A program made the position numbers and the translations under genes. Below are positions 16,108 to 24,671 of a DNA stretch of 32,596 nt, in pieces. The DNA lies in contig CASDPK010000026.1 of the NCBI GenBank assembly GCA_949282555.1, forward strand, positions 1 through 32,596, read 5' to 3'. Within the stretch, counting starts at the first letter, position 1. Each line of letters starts with the position of its first letter. A model generated the notes under the pieces. It saw only the letters and a program-made list of their open reading frames with translations, did not search any database and was not told where the DNA came from. The DNA is from an uncultured Lentisphaeraceae bacterium (GTDB lineage Bacteria > Verrucomicrobiota > Kiritimatiellia > RFP12 > DVOR01).

Positions 16108-16116
16108 TGGTATACT
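16108..16116 (+). promoter_or_regulatory. Extended -10 promoter of the alcohol dehydrogenase gene
   Basis: TGG followed by TATACT (16111-16116). The predicted start is near 16123, 17 nt before the ATG, with GAGG (16131-16134) as ribosome-binding site. This position rules out the longer upstream frame. No clear -35 is seen. Confidence 0.5.
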
Positions 16117-16139
16117 TTTCGGAGCGATTTGAGGATTTT

Positions 16140-17243
16140 ATGGATAAGTTTCGCTTCTACCTTCCGACGGAAGTCTTCGCAGGGCGCGGATGCGTCCGTG
16201 CGCACGCGGATGCTTGGGTGCTTGGACGCCGGGCGTTGATCGTCACAAGCCAGCATGGAGCAAAGCTTTCCGGTGCGTTGGATGACGTGATGTCTATCCT
16301 GAACGACCGTGCGATCGAATCCGTTCTGTTCGACGGCGTCTCGGCCAATCCGGACGCTGAGCAGGTTTACGCCGGCGTTGCGGCGGCAGAGGGATGTGAT
16401 TTCGTGGTGGCGCTCGGCGGCGGTTCGCCGCTGGATGCCGCGAAGGCCATCGCTTGGGCGGCGGGCGCAAAGGTTCCGCGCGAGGACTTTTTCCGGCGGA
16501 GCCCGGCCCCCGGCGAGGCGGTGTTGCCGGTGGTGGCGGTGCCGCTGACGTGCGGCACGGGGAGCGAGGTGACGCCCTATGCCATCATCACGAACCATGA
16601 GGCCCAAACCAAGGTCAATGTTTCGGGGCCCAATCTTTTCCCGCGGGTGGCCTTGCTGGATGCCCACTATCTCGAAAGCCTGCCCAAAGCCGTGATGTGC
16701 GACACGGCGCTGGATGCGCTGTCGCACGCGATTGAGGGCGCCTATTCGCCGCGCGCCACGCAGCTGACGCTGGCCATGAGCGAAGAGGCCATCCGCACGT
16801 TGTTGCCGGAGCTCCTGCGCTTGGCGCATGGGGAGTTTGTGAACCTTCCGCAGTTGCACTATGCCGCGATGCTTGCGGGGATGGTGATCGCCCAGACGGG
16901 CACGGGATTGGTGCACGCCATGGGTTATCCGCTGACCTACCACAAGGGCATCCCGCATGGTCGGGCCAACGGCATTCTGCTGGCGGGCTATTTGGAATTC
17001 ATGGAGCGCCCCTGCGGGCCGCTGACCCGGCGGTTGCTGGATGCCGCGGGCTTGCATGGGCCGGAAGAGCTTCAGGCGCTCGTGGACGCCCTGCTGGACG
17101 TGACGGGGGCGGAGCGTGAGGCCCCCACGGAAGACGAGCTGGCGCGCTTTGCGCGCGAACCTCTGCGCCTGAGCGTGGTGCGCCGTTATCGCGCAATGCC
17201 TTCGCCCGAAGAGGTCGTGGATATTTACCGTACCGGTTTCTGA
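16140..17243 (+). CDS. Iron-containing (type III) alcohol dehydrogenase
   Basis: A 367-aa NAD(P)-dependent dehydrogenase of the Fe-ADH family. The N-domain carries the cofactor loop GGGSPLD (93-99) and TCGTGSEVT (137-145). The metal site is complete: Asp192, His196 (LDALSHAIE), His259 and His273 (HAMGYPLTYHKGIPHG). Members oxidise or reduce short alcohols and aldehydes, lactaldehyde or 1,3-propanediol; the exact substrate cannot be assigned. ATG 16140 follows GAGG by 5 nt and the promoter placement agrees. The M18 peptidase gene starts 52 nt after its stop and may be co-transcribed. Confidence 0.9.
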   Translation: MDKFRFYLPTEVFAGRGCVRAHADAWVLGRRALIVTSQHGAKLSGALDDVMSILNDRAIESVLFDGVSANPDAEQVYAGVAAAEGCDFVVALGGGSPLDAAKAIAWAAGAKVPREDFFRRSPAPGEAVLPVVAVPLTCGTGSEVTPYAIITNHEAQTKVNVSGPNLFPRVALLDAHYLESLPKAVMCDTALDALSHAIEGAYSPRATQLTLAMSEEAIRTLLPELLRLAHGEFVNLPQLHYAAMLAGMVIAQTGTGLVHAMGYPLTYHKGIPHGRANGILLAGYLEFMERPCGPLTRRLLDAAGLHGPEELQALVDALLDVTGAEREAPTEDELARFAREPLRLSVVRRYRAMPSPEEVVDIYRTGF

Positions 17244-17295
17244 CGCAACGCTTGGCCGGAGGCTCCGGCGATCGCTGACATTGGAGGATCAAGAC

Positions 17296-18735
17296 ATGAA
17301 AAAGATCGCAGGTCTTTTTAAGCGCGAGAATGCGTTCCGCTCGATGAAGGCGGAGGACGCCAACGCGTGCGAGGCTTACGCCAAGGATTATTTGAGCTAT
17401 CTCGGCATCGCCAAAACGGAACGCCGGGCCTATGACGAGGCCGTCCGCCGCATTGAGGCGGAGGGATTCCGTGAGCTGTCCACGTTCAAAGTCTTGAAGC
17501 CCGGCGACAAAGTTTATCGCGGTTATCATGGCAAGACGCTTATGGCGGCCGTCATCGGCACGCAGCCGGTGGCCGAGGGGATCAACGTGATCGGCGGGCA
17601 CACCGACGCGCCGCGCATTGACCTCAAGCCCGTGCCGCTGTGCGAGAAGGGCGGATTGGCCTATTTCGACACGCATTATTACGGCGGCATCAAGAAGTTT
17701 CACTGGCTGGTGCATCCGCTCGCGCTTTACGGCGTGGTGGTGAAGCCGGATGGCTCGAAGGTGGAAATCGCCATTGGCGACAAGCCCGAAGATCCGGTCT
17801 TCCAGATCACGGACATTTTGCCGCATTTCGGCGCCGAGCAATCCGCCAAGAAGCTTTCGGAGGCGTTTGACCCCGAAGACATGGACGTGCTCATCGGTTC
17901 CCTGCCCGTCGCGGACAAGGAAGACGACAAGGACGTCAAGGAAAAGGTCAAGCTCAACATCCTCCGGATTTTGGAGCGCGAATACGGCCTCACCGAAGAG
18001 GATCTCCTTTCCGCGGAATTGGAGCTTGTCCCGGCGGGAATGCCGCGCGATCTCGGCCTTGACCGTTCGATGATCGTGGGCTATGGGCACGACGACCGCG
18101 TCTGCGCCTATGCCGGGCTCCGTGCCCTGATGGATCTCCCGACCCGTCCTCGGCGGACGGGGATGGTGCTTCTCTGCGACAAGGAGGAGATCGGCTCCGT
18201 GGGCGCCACCGGTATGGACTCGACCTTCTTCGAGAACTCCGTGGCGGAGCTCATCGCCCTCCAGGCCCCGACCCTTGCGAAGGCCAAGGGCTCCATGAAC
18301 GTGCAGACGCCGGACCTCATCGTCCGTCGGGCGCTTGAGGCGAGCCGGATGCTCTCGGCCGACGTTTGCGCGGCCAGCGATCCCCACTTCCCCAACGCCG
18401 ATTCGCCCAACAACATGGCCAAGATGAACGCCGGCGGTTGCCTCATCAAGTACACCGGAGCCCGCGGAAAGAGCGGCGCTTCCGATGCCCGTGCCGAGTT
18501 CATCGCCGATCTGCGGCGCATCTTCGCCAAGGATGGCACCGTGTGGCAGGCCGGGGAGCTGGGCCGTTGCGAGAAGGGCGGCGGCGGCACCATTGCGCTG
18601 TTCATGGCGCGTTATGGCATGGACGTGGTCGATTTCGGCGTGCCGTTGCTCAACATGCACGCGCCGTGGGAGACCGCCTCCAAGTTTGACTGCTACATGA
18701 CCTACCGCGCTTACCGCGCGTTCTTGGCGGATTGA
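17296..18735 (+). CDS. M18-family zinc aminopeptidase
   Basis: A 479-aa metallo-aminopeptidase of the M18 (aspartyl aminopeptidase-like) family. GGHTDAPRIDLKP (100-112) supplies the first zinc ligand His102. GYGHDDRVCA supplies the bridging Asp, DKEEIGSVGATG the catalytic Glu pair, and LNMHAPWE a late His ligand. An insertion rich in Lys and Asp (VADKEDDKDVKEK) lies between the halves, as in bacterial M18 enzymes. It probably removes N-terminal residues from peptides in the cytoplasm as a dodecamer. ATG 17296 has GGAGG 8 nt upstream; a TTG five codons earlier is less likely. No signal peptide is present. Confidence 0.9.
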   Translation: MKKIAGLFKRENAFRSMKAEDANACEAYAKDYLSYLGIAKTERRAYDEAVRRIEAEGFRELSTFKVLKPGDKVYRGYHGKTLMAAVIGTQPVAEGINVIGGHTDAPRIDLKPVPLCEKGGLAYFDTHYYGGIKKFHWLVHPLALYGVVVKPDGSKVEIAIGDKPEDPVFQITDILPHFGAEQSAKKLSEAFDPEDMDVLIGSLPVADKEDDKDVKEKVKLNILRILEREYGLTEEDLLSAELELVPAGMPRDLGLDRSMIVGYGHDDRVCAYAGLRALMDLPTRPRRTGMVLLCDKEEIGSVGATGMDSTFFENSVAELIALQAPTLAKAKGSMNVQTPDLIVRRALEASRMLSADVCAASDPHFPNADSPNNMAKMNAGGCLIKYTGARGKSGASDARAEFIADLRRIFAKDGTVWQAGELGRCEKGGGGTIALFMARYGMDVVDFGVPLLNMHAPWETASKFDCYMTYRAYRAFLAD

Positions 18736-18744
18736 CGCCGCCAC

Positions 18745-18783
18745 GAGGGAAGGCGCATGGCGTGCCCTCTGCGCCTTCCCCTC
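18745..18783 (+). terminator. GC-rich hairpin after the M18 peptidase gene
   Basis: GAGGGAAGGCGCA (18745-18757) pairs with TGCGCCTTCCC starting at 18770, with a 12-nt loop. There is no U-tract afterwards, so termination strength is uncertain. Confidence 0.55.
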
Positions 18784-18883
18784 CCCTGCCCCACCCCATG
18801 TGGCCGCCAAGCCACCGAAAAGGTTGGGGGCGCCAGAAGGCGATGAGGGCCTCTTGTTTCTTTAGCACCAATGTCGGATTGTC

Positions 18884-19648
18884 ATGCCTAAACACCTGTT
18901 GCTCGTAGACGACGACCCCAACATCCGCACGATGCTGGGCGACTTTCTTATGGCCTCCGGCTATGAAGTGACGTGCGCCGAATCCGGGGAGGAGGCCTTG
19001 CGGTGCATGACGGAGCATCTCCCGGATCTCGTGATCCTCGATATGGGAATGCCGGGGATGGGCGGAACGGGCTTCCTCCAGCGTATCACCGATCGGCTTG
19101 GGCGCACCCGTGTGCCGGTGTTGGTGCTGACCGCACGGGCCGACATGGCGGAGTATTTCGCGGACAAGCAGATCGCCGGGTTCATGACCAAGCCGGCGGA
19201 ACCCGATGAACTCGTGGACGAGGTGCAGCGCATCCTCTTCATGGAAGGGGATCTTCCCCGAGGCGACACGATGATGGTGGGCGATGATATCCGCCGCGTG
19301 GTCGTCCTCGCCGAGCCCAATCCCATCCGGGCCAACGCGTTGCGGGAGGCCCTCGGGAAGGCGGGCTTCTCCGTGGAAGGGGTGCATACCGGCGCCGAAG
19401 CGGTTGAGGCCGTGATTGCCCGACGCCCGGCGGGCCTCATCCTCCCGATGGATTCCGTGGGCCTCACGGCGGACATCGTGTTGGAAATCCTCCGCAAGCT
19501 GCCCGCCGGCAAGGATCTCCCCGCCGTGGTCTACTCCGCGGAACAGTATCCCGAAAAGTGGGTGTTCATTGATCCCCGCAACGTCTCGCGCTTGGAGGGG
19601 ATCGACGGCGCGGCCATTGCCCAAGCCGCACTCACCCTCATTGCGTAA
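18884..19648 (+). CDS. Tandem-receiver response regulator; second receiver degenerate
   Basis: A 254-aa protein with two CheY-like domains and no DNA-binding or enzymatic output domain. The first receiver (1-120) is complete: acidic pocket Asp9-Asp11 (LVDDDPN), phosphoacceptor Asp53 (LVILDMGMPGM), Thr83 and Lys103 (MTKPAEP). The second (~138-254) keeps the fold pattern but has LAEPNP in the acidic pocket and Pro188 in place of the phosphoacceptor (GLILPMD), so it should not be phosphorylated. It may signal through protein-protein contacts. No histidine kinase is nearby. The start lacks a good ribosome-binding site, but no alternative codon fits. It is 11 nt upstream of nrdR and probably co-transcribed. 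Confidence 0.85.
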   Translation: MPKHLLLVDDDPNIRTMLGDFLMASGYEVTCAESGEEALRCMTEHLPDLVILDMGMPGMGGTGFLQRITDRLGRTRVPVLVLTARADMAEYFADKQIAGFMTKPAEPDELVDEVQRILFMEGDLPRGDTMMVGDDIRRVVVLAEPNPIRANALREALGKAGFSVEGVHTGAEAVEAVIARRPAGLILPMDSVGLTADIVLEILRKLPAGKDLPAVVYSAEQYPEKWVFIDPRNVSRLEGIDGAAIAQAALTLIA

Positions 19649-19659
19649 GGGGGCGCACC

Positions 19660-20145
19660 ATGCGTTGTCCGCGTTGTGGGGCCGACAGTGACCGCGTCAT
19701 CGACAGCCGCTCCAGCGTGGAGGGCGACATCATCCGCCGACGACGGGAATGCTTGAAATGTGCCGCCCGCTTCACCACGTACGAACGGATTGAGCGCCAT
19801 CTTCCCCGCGTCGTCAAGCGCGACGGAAGCCGTGAATCGTTTGATCGGGCCAAAATCGAGCGTGGGCTGATTTCGGCCTGCCGGAAACGGCCGATCCCCA
19901 GCGGAGCCCTGACACGCCTCATCGATGAAGTGGTCTCCGAATTGGAGCGCCGCAACGAGGCCGAAGTCCCCGCCACACAAATCGGCACCTTGATCATGGA
20001 GCGTCTGAAGGGGTTGGACACCGTGGCGTATGTTCGCTTCGCGTCGGTCTACTCCGCGTTTGACGATGTCCGCCAGTTCATCGACGTGGTCAAAAACATC
20101 CACGAGAAACACCCGCGCAGAGGGAAGGCAAACCCCAACGGTTGA
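19660..20145 (+). CDS. nrdR: Transcriptional repressor NrdR
   Basis: A 161-aa regulator of ribonucleotide reductase genes. The zinc ribbon uses Cys3, Cys6, Cys31 and Cys34 (MRCPRCG, CLKC), followed by the DNA-binding FTTYERIE segment. The ATP-cone (about 47-137, PRVVKRDGSRESFDRAKIERGL) senses the dATP/ATP ratio. All family landmarks and the length are normal. ATG 19660 follows AAGGGGG. The target nrd genes are outside the window. A hairpin follows at 20163-20185. Confidence 0.96.
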   Translation: MRCPRCGADSDRVIDSRSSVEGDIIRRRRECLKCAARFTTYERIERHLPRVVKRDGSRESFDRAKIERGLISACRKRPIPSGALTRLIDEVVSELERRNEAEVPATQIGTLIMERLKGLDTVAYVRFASVYSAFDDVRQFIDVVKNIHEKHPRRGKANPNG

Positions 20146-20162
20146 AGGTCCGCACGGCCTTC

Positions 20163-20185
20163 CGCATGAAAATCCGCTTCATGCG
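20163..20185 (+). terminator. Hairpin after nrdR
   Basis: A perfect 8-bp stem CGCATGAA / TTCATGCG with a 7-nt loop, 18 nt after the nrdR stop. It has no U-tract, so it could be a weak terminator or an mRNA 3' structure. Confidence 0.5.
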
Positions 20186-20238
20186 CCCGGTGTTGCCGTG
20201 TCACACGGGGAGGATGACAGCAGACATGGGCAGGTCTG

Positions 20239-20247
20239 TGCTAGGAT
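20239..20247 (+). promoter_or_regulatory. Extended -10 promoter of the kinase-corA-DUF2851 operon
   Basis: TGC followed by TAGGAT (20242-20247), with the start predicted near 20254. AAGGA (20259-20263) is 7 nt before ATG 20271. The -35 is poor. Confidence 0.4.
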
Positions 20248-20270
20248 AAGGCGAAAACAAGGATCCAGAG

Positions 20271-20981
20271 ATGACGGCCTACGGAATCACCCGAGACAGT
20301 TGGGAACGGCAAAAAGCGGTCTGCCTCAGCAAGGGCAGAGCGGGGAATGCGCGTGTCTACTTGGTGCAGTCGCCTGAAGGACGCTTCGTCATCAAGGATT
20401 TCCGAAAAAGCCCGTGGTGGATTCGCTGGACCTTTGGGCGGTTCATGATTGGGCACGAATGCCGTCTGCTGGCGCGGCTGGCAGGGATTGAGGGCGTTCC
20501 GCAGAAGGTCTTCCGCGTGGACGCTTATGCGTTCGGCATGGCGTTCATGGAGGGGGAGACGCTGAGTGCGCTCAACGCCCGAGGCGGCACCTTGCCCGAA
20601 CGTTATTTCGAGGAATTGGAAGCGATGGTGCATGAGATGCACCGCCGTGACGTGACGCATTTGGACAACCGCAATGCCAAAAACGTGATGGTGTTGCCGG
20701 GGGATCGCCCGGGGTTGCTCGACTTCCAGGCAGGCGTGACGCTCCGCCGATGGTTCCCGCGTTGGTTGCGCGAGATCCTTTGCTTGGCGGATATTTCAGG
20801 TGTTTATAAGCATTGGTATCGCGTGCGCGGCGAGTTGAGCGAAGATCGGAAGGCCCTCCTGCGCCGGCATTTCCGTTTGCGCCGGCTTTGGGTGTTCAAG
20901 GGCTATACGCTCTTCAAGCGGCGCGAACCCAAAGGCATCGAACTGTACCTGTTCGGCAAGGATGGGAAGGGAGGGCACTAA
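20271..20981 (+). CDS. Small kinase-fold protein (RIO / LPS-kinase-like)
   Basis: A 236-aa protein with a minimal protein-kinase-like fold. VIKDF provides the ATP-binding Lys42, Glu63 (GHECRLL) is a candidate C-helix partner, HLDNRNAKNV gives the catalytic-loop Asp132 and Asn138, and LLDFQ gives the metal-binding Asp151 in place of DFG. The pattern is nearest to RIO-type and lipopolysaccharide-core (Kdo or heptose) kinases. The basic C-terminal tail (HFRLRRLWVFKGYTLFKRREPK) could bind membrane or nucleic acid. The true substrate, protein or glycolipid, is not readable. It is first in a coupled trio: corA starts one base after its stop. Confidence 0.75.
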   Translation: MTAYGITRDSWERQKAVCLSKGRAGNARVYLVQSPEGRFVIKDFRKSPWWIRWTFGRFMIGHECRLLARLAGIEGVPQKVFRVDAYAFGMAFMEGETLSALNARGGTLPERYFEELEAMVHEMHRRDVTHLDNRNAKNVMVLPGDRPGLLDFQAGVTLRRWFPRWLREILCLADISGVYKHWYRVRGELSEDRKALLRRHFRLRRLWVFKGYTLFKRREPKGIELYLFGKDGKGGH

Positions 20982-20982
20982 G

Positions 20983-21921
20983 ATGCTTTCGATTTATCAG
21001 TGGGTCAATGGCAGCCTGCGCGAGGTGGTGACACCGGATGGCCCGTGCTGGATCAACTTGGCCGATCCATCGACGGAGGAAATCCTCCGAGTGCAGACGC
21101 TGACAGGCGTTTCCCGGGAGTTTCTCTCCGACCCGCTCGACCGCGACGAACGACCGCGTATGGATGTGGATGATGACGGCACGGTGTTGATCGTTGTTCA
21201 CGTGCCCTATCACGAGCCCAACGAAAACTTACACCCCTTCAACACATTGCCGTTGGGCGTGGTGCACACGTCCAACGCCGTGATCACCGTCTGTAACCGC
21301 CCCACGCCGATTGCCGCCTCCTTCCTTGACCAGATCCGGAGGGTGTGCCCTCCTGAGCAGAAGTTCCGCTTCACCTTCCATCTCCTGTGGCATGCGGCCA
21401 TCCTTTATCTGCGCTATCTGCGCGACATCCGGCAGCGCGCCGACATGGTGGAACAGGAACTTCACGAGTCCATTTCCAATGAAGGCCTCATGCGCTTGCT
21501 CAACATTGAGAAATCGCTGGTCTACTTCACGACCTCGCTCAAGGCGGACGACATTCTCTTGGGGCGCATCCGCACCACGCGCCAGCTGGATATCGACGAA
21601 GATGATTTGGACGTGCTTGAGGATGTCCGCATCGAATACCAGCAGGCCTTGGAAATGGCAAGCATCCATAGCAACATCCTTACCGGCACGCTGGATGCCT
21701 TCGCCTCCATTATCAGCAACAACCTGAACAACGTCATGAAGTTCCTCACGTCCATGACGATTGTCCTCACGGTGCCCATGCTCATCGCCTCCATCTTCGG
21801 CATGAACACGTGGTTGCCCTTCGCCAGTTCGGGCAGCACGGGATTTTGGATTATCATGGGAGTGGCGCTGTTGCTGATCATCGTCACGGTCGTCTTCTTC
21901 TCCCGCCGCCGCTTTTTCTGA
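20983..21921 (+). CDS. corA: CorA-family divalent cation transporter
   Basis: A 312-aa Mg2+ or Co2+ channel. A large cytoplasmic N-domain (alpha/beta, then the long helices ADMVEQELHESISNEGLMRLLNIEKS and LEMASIHSNILTGTLDAF) is followed by two C-terminal membrane helices. The selectivity motif GMN is at 273-275 (IFGMNTWLPF). The protein ends with a basic tail (SRRRFF). The ATG is 1 nt after the kinase stop with GGGAGGG upstream, and the DUF2851 gene overlaps its stop by one base (TGATG), so all three are likely translated together. Ion specificity is inferred from the family. Confidence 0.92.
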   Translation: MLSIYQWVNGSLREVVTPDGPCWINLADPSTEEILRVQTLTGVSREFLSDPLDRDERPRMDVDDDGTVLIVVHVPYHEPNENLHPFNTLPLGVVHTSNAVITVCNRPTPIAASFLDQIRRVCPPEQKFRFTFHLLWHAAILYLRYLRDIRQRADMVEQELHESISNEGLMRLLNIEKSLVYFTTSLKADDILLGRIRTTRQLDIDEDDLDVLEDVRIEYQQALEMASIHSNILTGTLDAFASIISNNLNNVMKFLTSMTIVLTVPMLIASIFGMNTWLPFASSGSTGFWIIMGVALLLIIVTVVFFSRRRFF

Positions 21922-23204
21922 TGGCCACTGAGCTTGAGCACGCGGCGGAATCCTATGCGGCGTTGCAAGCGCTGGCCTCCCGCCGATGCCTGTGCCGTGA
22001 GGCCGATGAACCGGACGAACGCCATTTGCAGGCATTGTGGCAGGATAGCATCCATCGGCCACGTGACCTCGCGTTGCCCGATGGCACGCCCGTGGAGGTG
22101 CTCGATGCCGGGCGGTGGAATCGTTCCGCAGGGCCCGATTTCCAAGACGCCCTGATTGCCGTTGGCGGGTTCGTGCGCAGAGGGGATGTGGAACTCCACG
22201 TTCACCCCGCCGACTGGGATGCCCATCGTCATGCGTCTGACCCCGCCTATGCCGGACTGGTGCTTCACGTCTCTTGGCATGAGGGGCCGCCGGCGAAGAC
22301 ATTGCCCGAGGGTGTGCCGACCTTGGCGTTGCGCCCTTTCGCCGAAAAGGAACGCCCTTTCTGCTTCGCAGACCTAGACCTTTCCTGTGCGCCGTACACC
22401 TCCGCCGCGGATGTGCGCCCCTGCCGGGTGCGGTTATCGGCACTGCCAGGCGAAACGGATCGACTGCTGGCTTCCGCGGGAACCTTCCGGCTCCTTGCAA
22501 AGGCAAGGGCCTTCACGGCCGCGCTGTCCACAGGGGATGCCTTCCAAGCCTTCTATGCCGGGCTTCTCACCGCGATGGGTTACGGCCGCAACACCGGGCC
22601 GTTCCATCGTCTCGCGGAGGAGGTCCCCTTCACGCGCATTGAGCGTCTTCCCTCATTGACCCGTTTCGCGACCCTCGCCGGGACGGCCGGCCTGCTGAAG
22701 GAAACGCAGCGAGACCTTTGGGATCTATGGTGGCAAAGCGGTCTTCCGCCGCCGCTTGAGCCTTATGCGTGGGATTTCCGTGCCATGCGCCCGGCCAACC
22801 ACCCGTTCCGCAGGCTTGCCGGCGCCATTGGCATCCTTCACCATATCGCCCAACTCCTGGAACTCCCCCTGCGCGACCTTTCCCAAAACCTTGTGGAGGC
22901 CTCCGGTCTGCTCGCCGAACCCCTTAAGTTGAAAGGGACCCCAATTGGCCGAAACCGCGCCAACGCCATTGTCACCAACCTCTTTGTGCCCTATCGCTTG
23001 GCGTTGGGGACTCTCGGGCCGAACCAATTGAAAGATCTCCCCGGGGAAGATGTTTCCATGCCCATGCGCGACACTTGGCACCGCCTCACCGGCGACCTTC
23101 AAGGATTGCCCAAAGATGGCCTCCGCCAACAAGGGTTGCTGCAGATTCACGCCGACTTTTGCAAGAATCCAAGAATCACGTGTCCGACGTGTCCCCTCGC
23201 TTGA
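21921..23204 (+). CDS. DUF2851 family protein, function unknown
   Basis: A 427-aa protein of the DUF2851 family, recognised by VEVLDAGRWNRSAGPDFQDAL followed by GDVELHVHPADWDAHRH and LHVSWHEG. This arrangement of acidic and His residues in a beta-rich core recalls nuclease-like folds, but that is my inference. The family ends with a CxxC element, here ITCPTCPLA. No experimental function is known to me. The gene is translationally coupled to corA through a one-base stop/start overlap, so it is probably made with CorA and the kinase-fold protein. Confidence 0.85.
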   Translation: MATELEHAAESYAALQALASRRCLCREADEPDERHLQALWQDSIHRPRDLALPDGTPVEVLDAGRWNRSAGPDFQDALIAVGGFVRRGDVELHVHPADWDAHRHASDPAYAGLVLHVSWHEGPPAKTLPEGVPTLALRPFAEKERPFCFADLDLSCAPYTSAADVRPCRVRLSALPGETDRLLASAGTFRLLAKARAFTAALSTGDAFQAFYAGLLTAMGYGRNTGPFHRLAEEVPFTRIERLPSLTRFATLAGTAGLLKETQRDLWDLWWQSGLPPPLEPYAWDFRAMRPANHPFRRLAGAIGILHHIAQLLELPLRDLSQNLVEASGLLAEPLKLKGTPIGRNRANAIVTNLFVPYRLALGTLGPNQLKDLPGEDVSMPMRDTWHRLTGDLQGLPKDGLRQQGLLQIHADFCKNPRITCPTCPLA

Positions 23205-23241
23205 GGTCTCCCTCTGCCTCCCTGCAAGGATTCGTGCGATG

Positions 23242-23250
23242 TGATATGCT
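23242..23250 (+). promoter_or_regulatory. Extended -10 promoter of purA
   Basis: TGA followed by TATGCT (23245-23250), with the start predicted near 23257 and a leader of ~56 nt before ATG 23313. No strong -35 is visible. Confidence 0.4.
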
Positions 23251-23312
23251 ACGCACACGTTTGCGGCGCATTGGAAGGTGCCGAAGAAACTGACCGACGA
23301 AGGAATGTGGTT

Positions 23313-24590
23313 ATGCCAAATACCGTGTTGATTGGCTCTCAATGGGGCGACGAAGGCAAGGGCAAGATCATCGATGTGCTGACGGCACAGGCCGATATGA
23401 TCGTCCGCTACCAGGGAGGCTCGAACGCTGGCCATACCGTTATCGCAGAGGGCGAGAAACGTGTTCTGCGCCTTGTTCCCTCCGGCATTCTGCACGAAGG
23501 GAAGGTCTGTGTCATCGGCAATGGCGTGGTGATGAACCCGCTCGATCTCATTGAGGAGATTGAGATGCTCCGCAAGACCGGCATTGAGTGCCGTGGACGG
23601 CTCTTCATCTCCACGCGAACCCAAATGGTCATGCTCTACCATCGTGCGCTTGACCGTGCCGATGAGGCCGCCCGTCCGGAAGGCAAAAAGATCGGCACCA
23701 CCGGCCGCGGCATTGGCCCTGCCTATGCCGCCAAGGTCTCCCGCACCGGCCTGCGGTGTGGCGATATGCTCACCCCGGAGTTCCCCACCCTTGTCCGCGA
23801 GCAAGTGGAAGAGACGAATGTCCGCCTCGCCCAGTTGGGGGCCGAGCCTCTTGATGCCGACGCCATGGTGACCACCTACATCGAGGCGGCCGAGCGTCTG
23901 CGGCCCTATATCATCGACACCATTCCGCTCATCCACAAGGCCGATCGCGCCGGGCAATCCATCCTGCTGGAAGGTGCGCAGGGAACCATGCTCGACATCG
24001 ACTTCGGCACCTACCCCTTTGTCACCTCCTCCAACCCCACCAGCGGTGGCGCTTGCATCGGCTCCGGCCTCAGCCCTCGCCGCATTGACCGCGTGGTCGG
24101 CGTCATCAAGGCCTACACCACGCGCGTGGGCGAAGGCCCCTTCCCCACCGAAGACTTCGGCGAAGTGGGGCGCATTTTGGCCGAACGTGGGCACGAATTC
24201 GGCGCCGTGACGGGGCGTCCCCGCCGGTGTGGATGGTTCGATGCCGTCGTCGCCCGTTATGCGCAGATGGTCAACGGCGTGGACTTCTGGGCCCTCACCA
24301 AGCTGGATGTGATGGATACCCTTCCCGAAATCAAGATTTGCGTGGCGTACGAACTGGATGGCCGCCGTATTGAGGACATGCCTGCCTCCGCCGCAGAGCT
24401 CACGCGTTGCGAACCGATCTACGAGACCATGCCCGGATGGCAGGAAGAGACATCGCACATCACCGATATGGCCCAGTTGCCCCTCAAGGCCAAGGCCTAT
24501 GTCGAGCGTCTGATTGAACTCTCCGGTGGACGTCTTGGTATCCTTTCCATCGGTCCTGCGCGGGAATCGACCCTCCGCATCGGCCTTTGA
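23313..24590 (+). CDS. purA: Adenylosuccinate synthetase
   Basis: A 425-aa enzyme joining IMP and aspartate with GTP to give adenylosuccinate, the first step from IMP to AMP. GSQWGDEGKGKIID (8-21) is the phosphate-binding loop with the catalytic Asp. GGSNAGHTV holds the catalytic His. GTTGRGIGPAY, LLEGAQGTMLDIDFGTYPFVTSSN and TGRPRRCGWFD are family signatures. Length and order are normal. ATG 23313 has AAGGA upstream and matches homologous starts. It is probably monocistronic, since a terminator-like hairpin with a T-run follows. Confidence 0.97.
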   Translation: MPNTVLIGSQWGDEGKGKIIDVLTAQADMIVRYQGGSNAGHTVIAEGEKRVLRLVPSGILHEGKVCVIGNGVVMNPLDLIEEIEMLRKTGIECRGRLFISTRTQMVMLYHRALDRADEAARPEGKKIGTTGRGIGPAYAAKVSRTGLRCGDMLTPEFPTLVREQVEETNVRLAQLGAEPLDADAMVTTYIEAAERLRPYIIDTIPLIHKADRAGQSILLEGAQGTMLDIDFGTYPFVTSSNPTSGGACIGSGLSPRRIDRVVGVIKAYTTRVGEGPFPTEDFGEVGRILAERGHEFGAVTGRPRRCGWFDAVVARYAQMVNGVDFWALTKLDVMDTLPEIKICVAYELDGRRIEDMPASAAELTRCEPIYETMPGWQEETSHITDMAQLPLKAKAYVERLIELSGGRLGILSIGPARESTLRIGL

Positions 24591-24616
24591 TTCGAACAAA
24601 GCGTATACCTAACAAA

Positions 24617-24663
24617 AGAGGGCGAGACAGTCTCAAAAGAGTCGTCCGCCCTTCCGTTTTTTT
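24617..24663 (+). terminator. Hairpin with T-run between purA and uppS
   Basis: AGGGCG-containing 5' arm (from 24617) pairs with GTCCGCCCTT (24644-24653) around an inner GACAGTC/AGAGTC region, followed by seven Ts (24657-24663). It fits an intrinsic terminator of purA. It ends only 8 nt before the uppS start codon, so it may also affect uppS expression. Confidence 0.75.
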
Positions 24664-24671
24664 GAGTCGCC

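Larger units (their letters stand above)
15728..16139. other. 412-bp intergenic region between divergent genes
   Basis: No gene is supported here. It holds the ABC operon promoter (15734-15742), repeat copy B (15797-15869) and the alcohol dehydrogenase promoter (16108-16116). The stretch 15870-16100 has no recognisable coding or RNA signature. An open frame from 15990 runs into the dehydrogenase, but its sequence is not family-like and lies upstream of the predicted transcript start. Confidence 0.7.

Noticed and set aside
15990..16139. A 50-residue N-terminal extension of the alcohol dehydrogenase
   Set aside because: It crosses the predicted extended -10 promoter, and the Fe-ADH fold begins at 16140.
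16999..18810. A 603-codon open frame on the minus strand opposite the alcohol dehydrogenase end and the M18 peptidase
   Set aside because: Antisense shadow of conserved enzymes; no start signal and no family motifs.
22725..24599. A 624-codon open frame on the minus strand opposite purA and DUF2851
   Set aside because: Antisense shadow of purA; composition follows the complementary codons.
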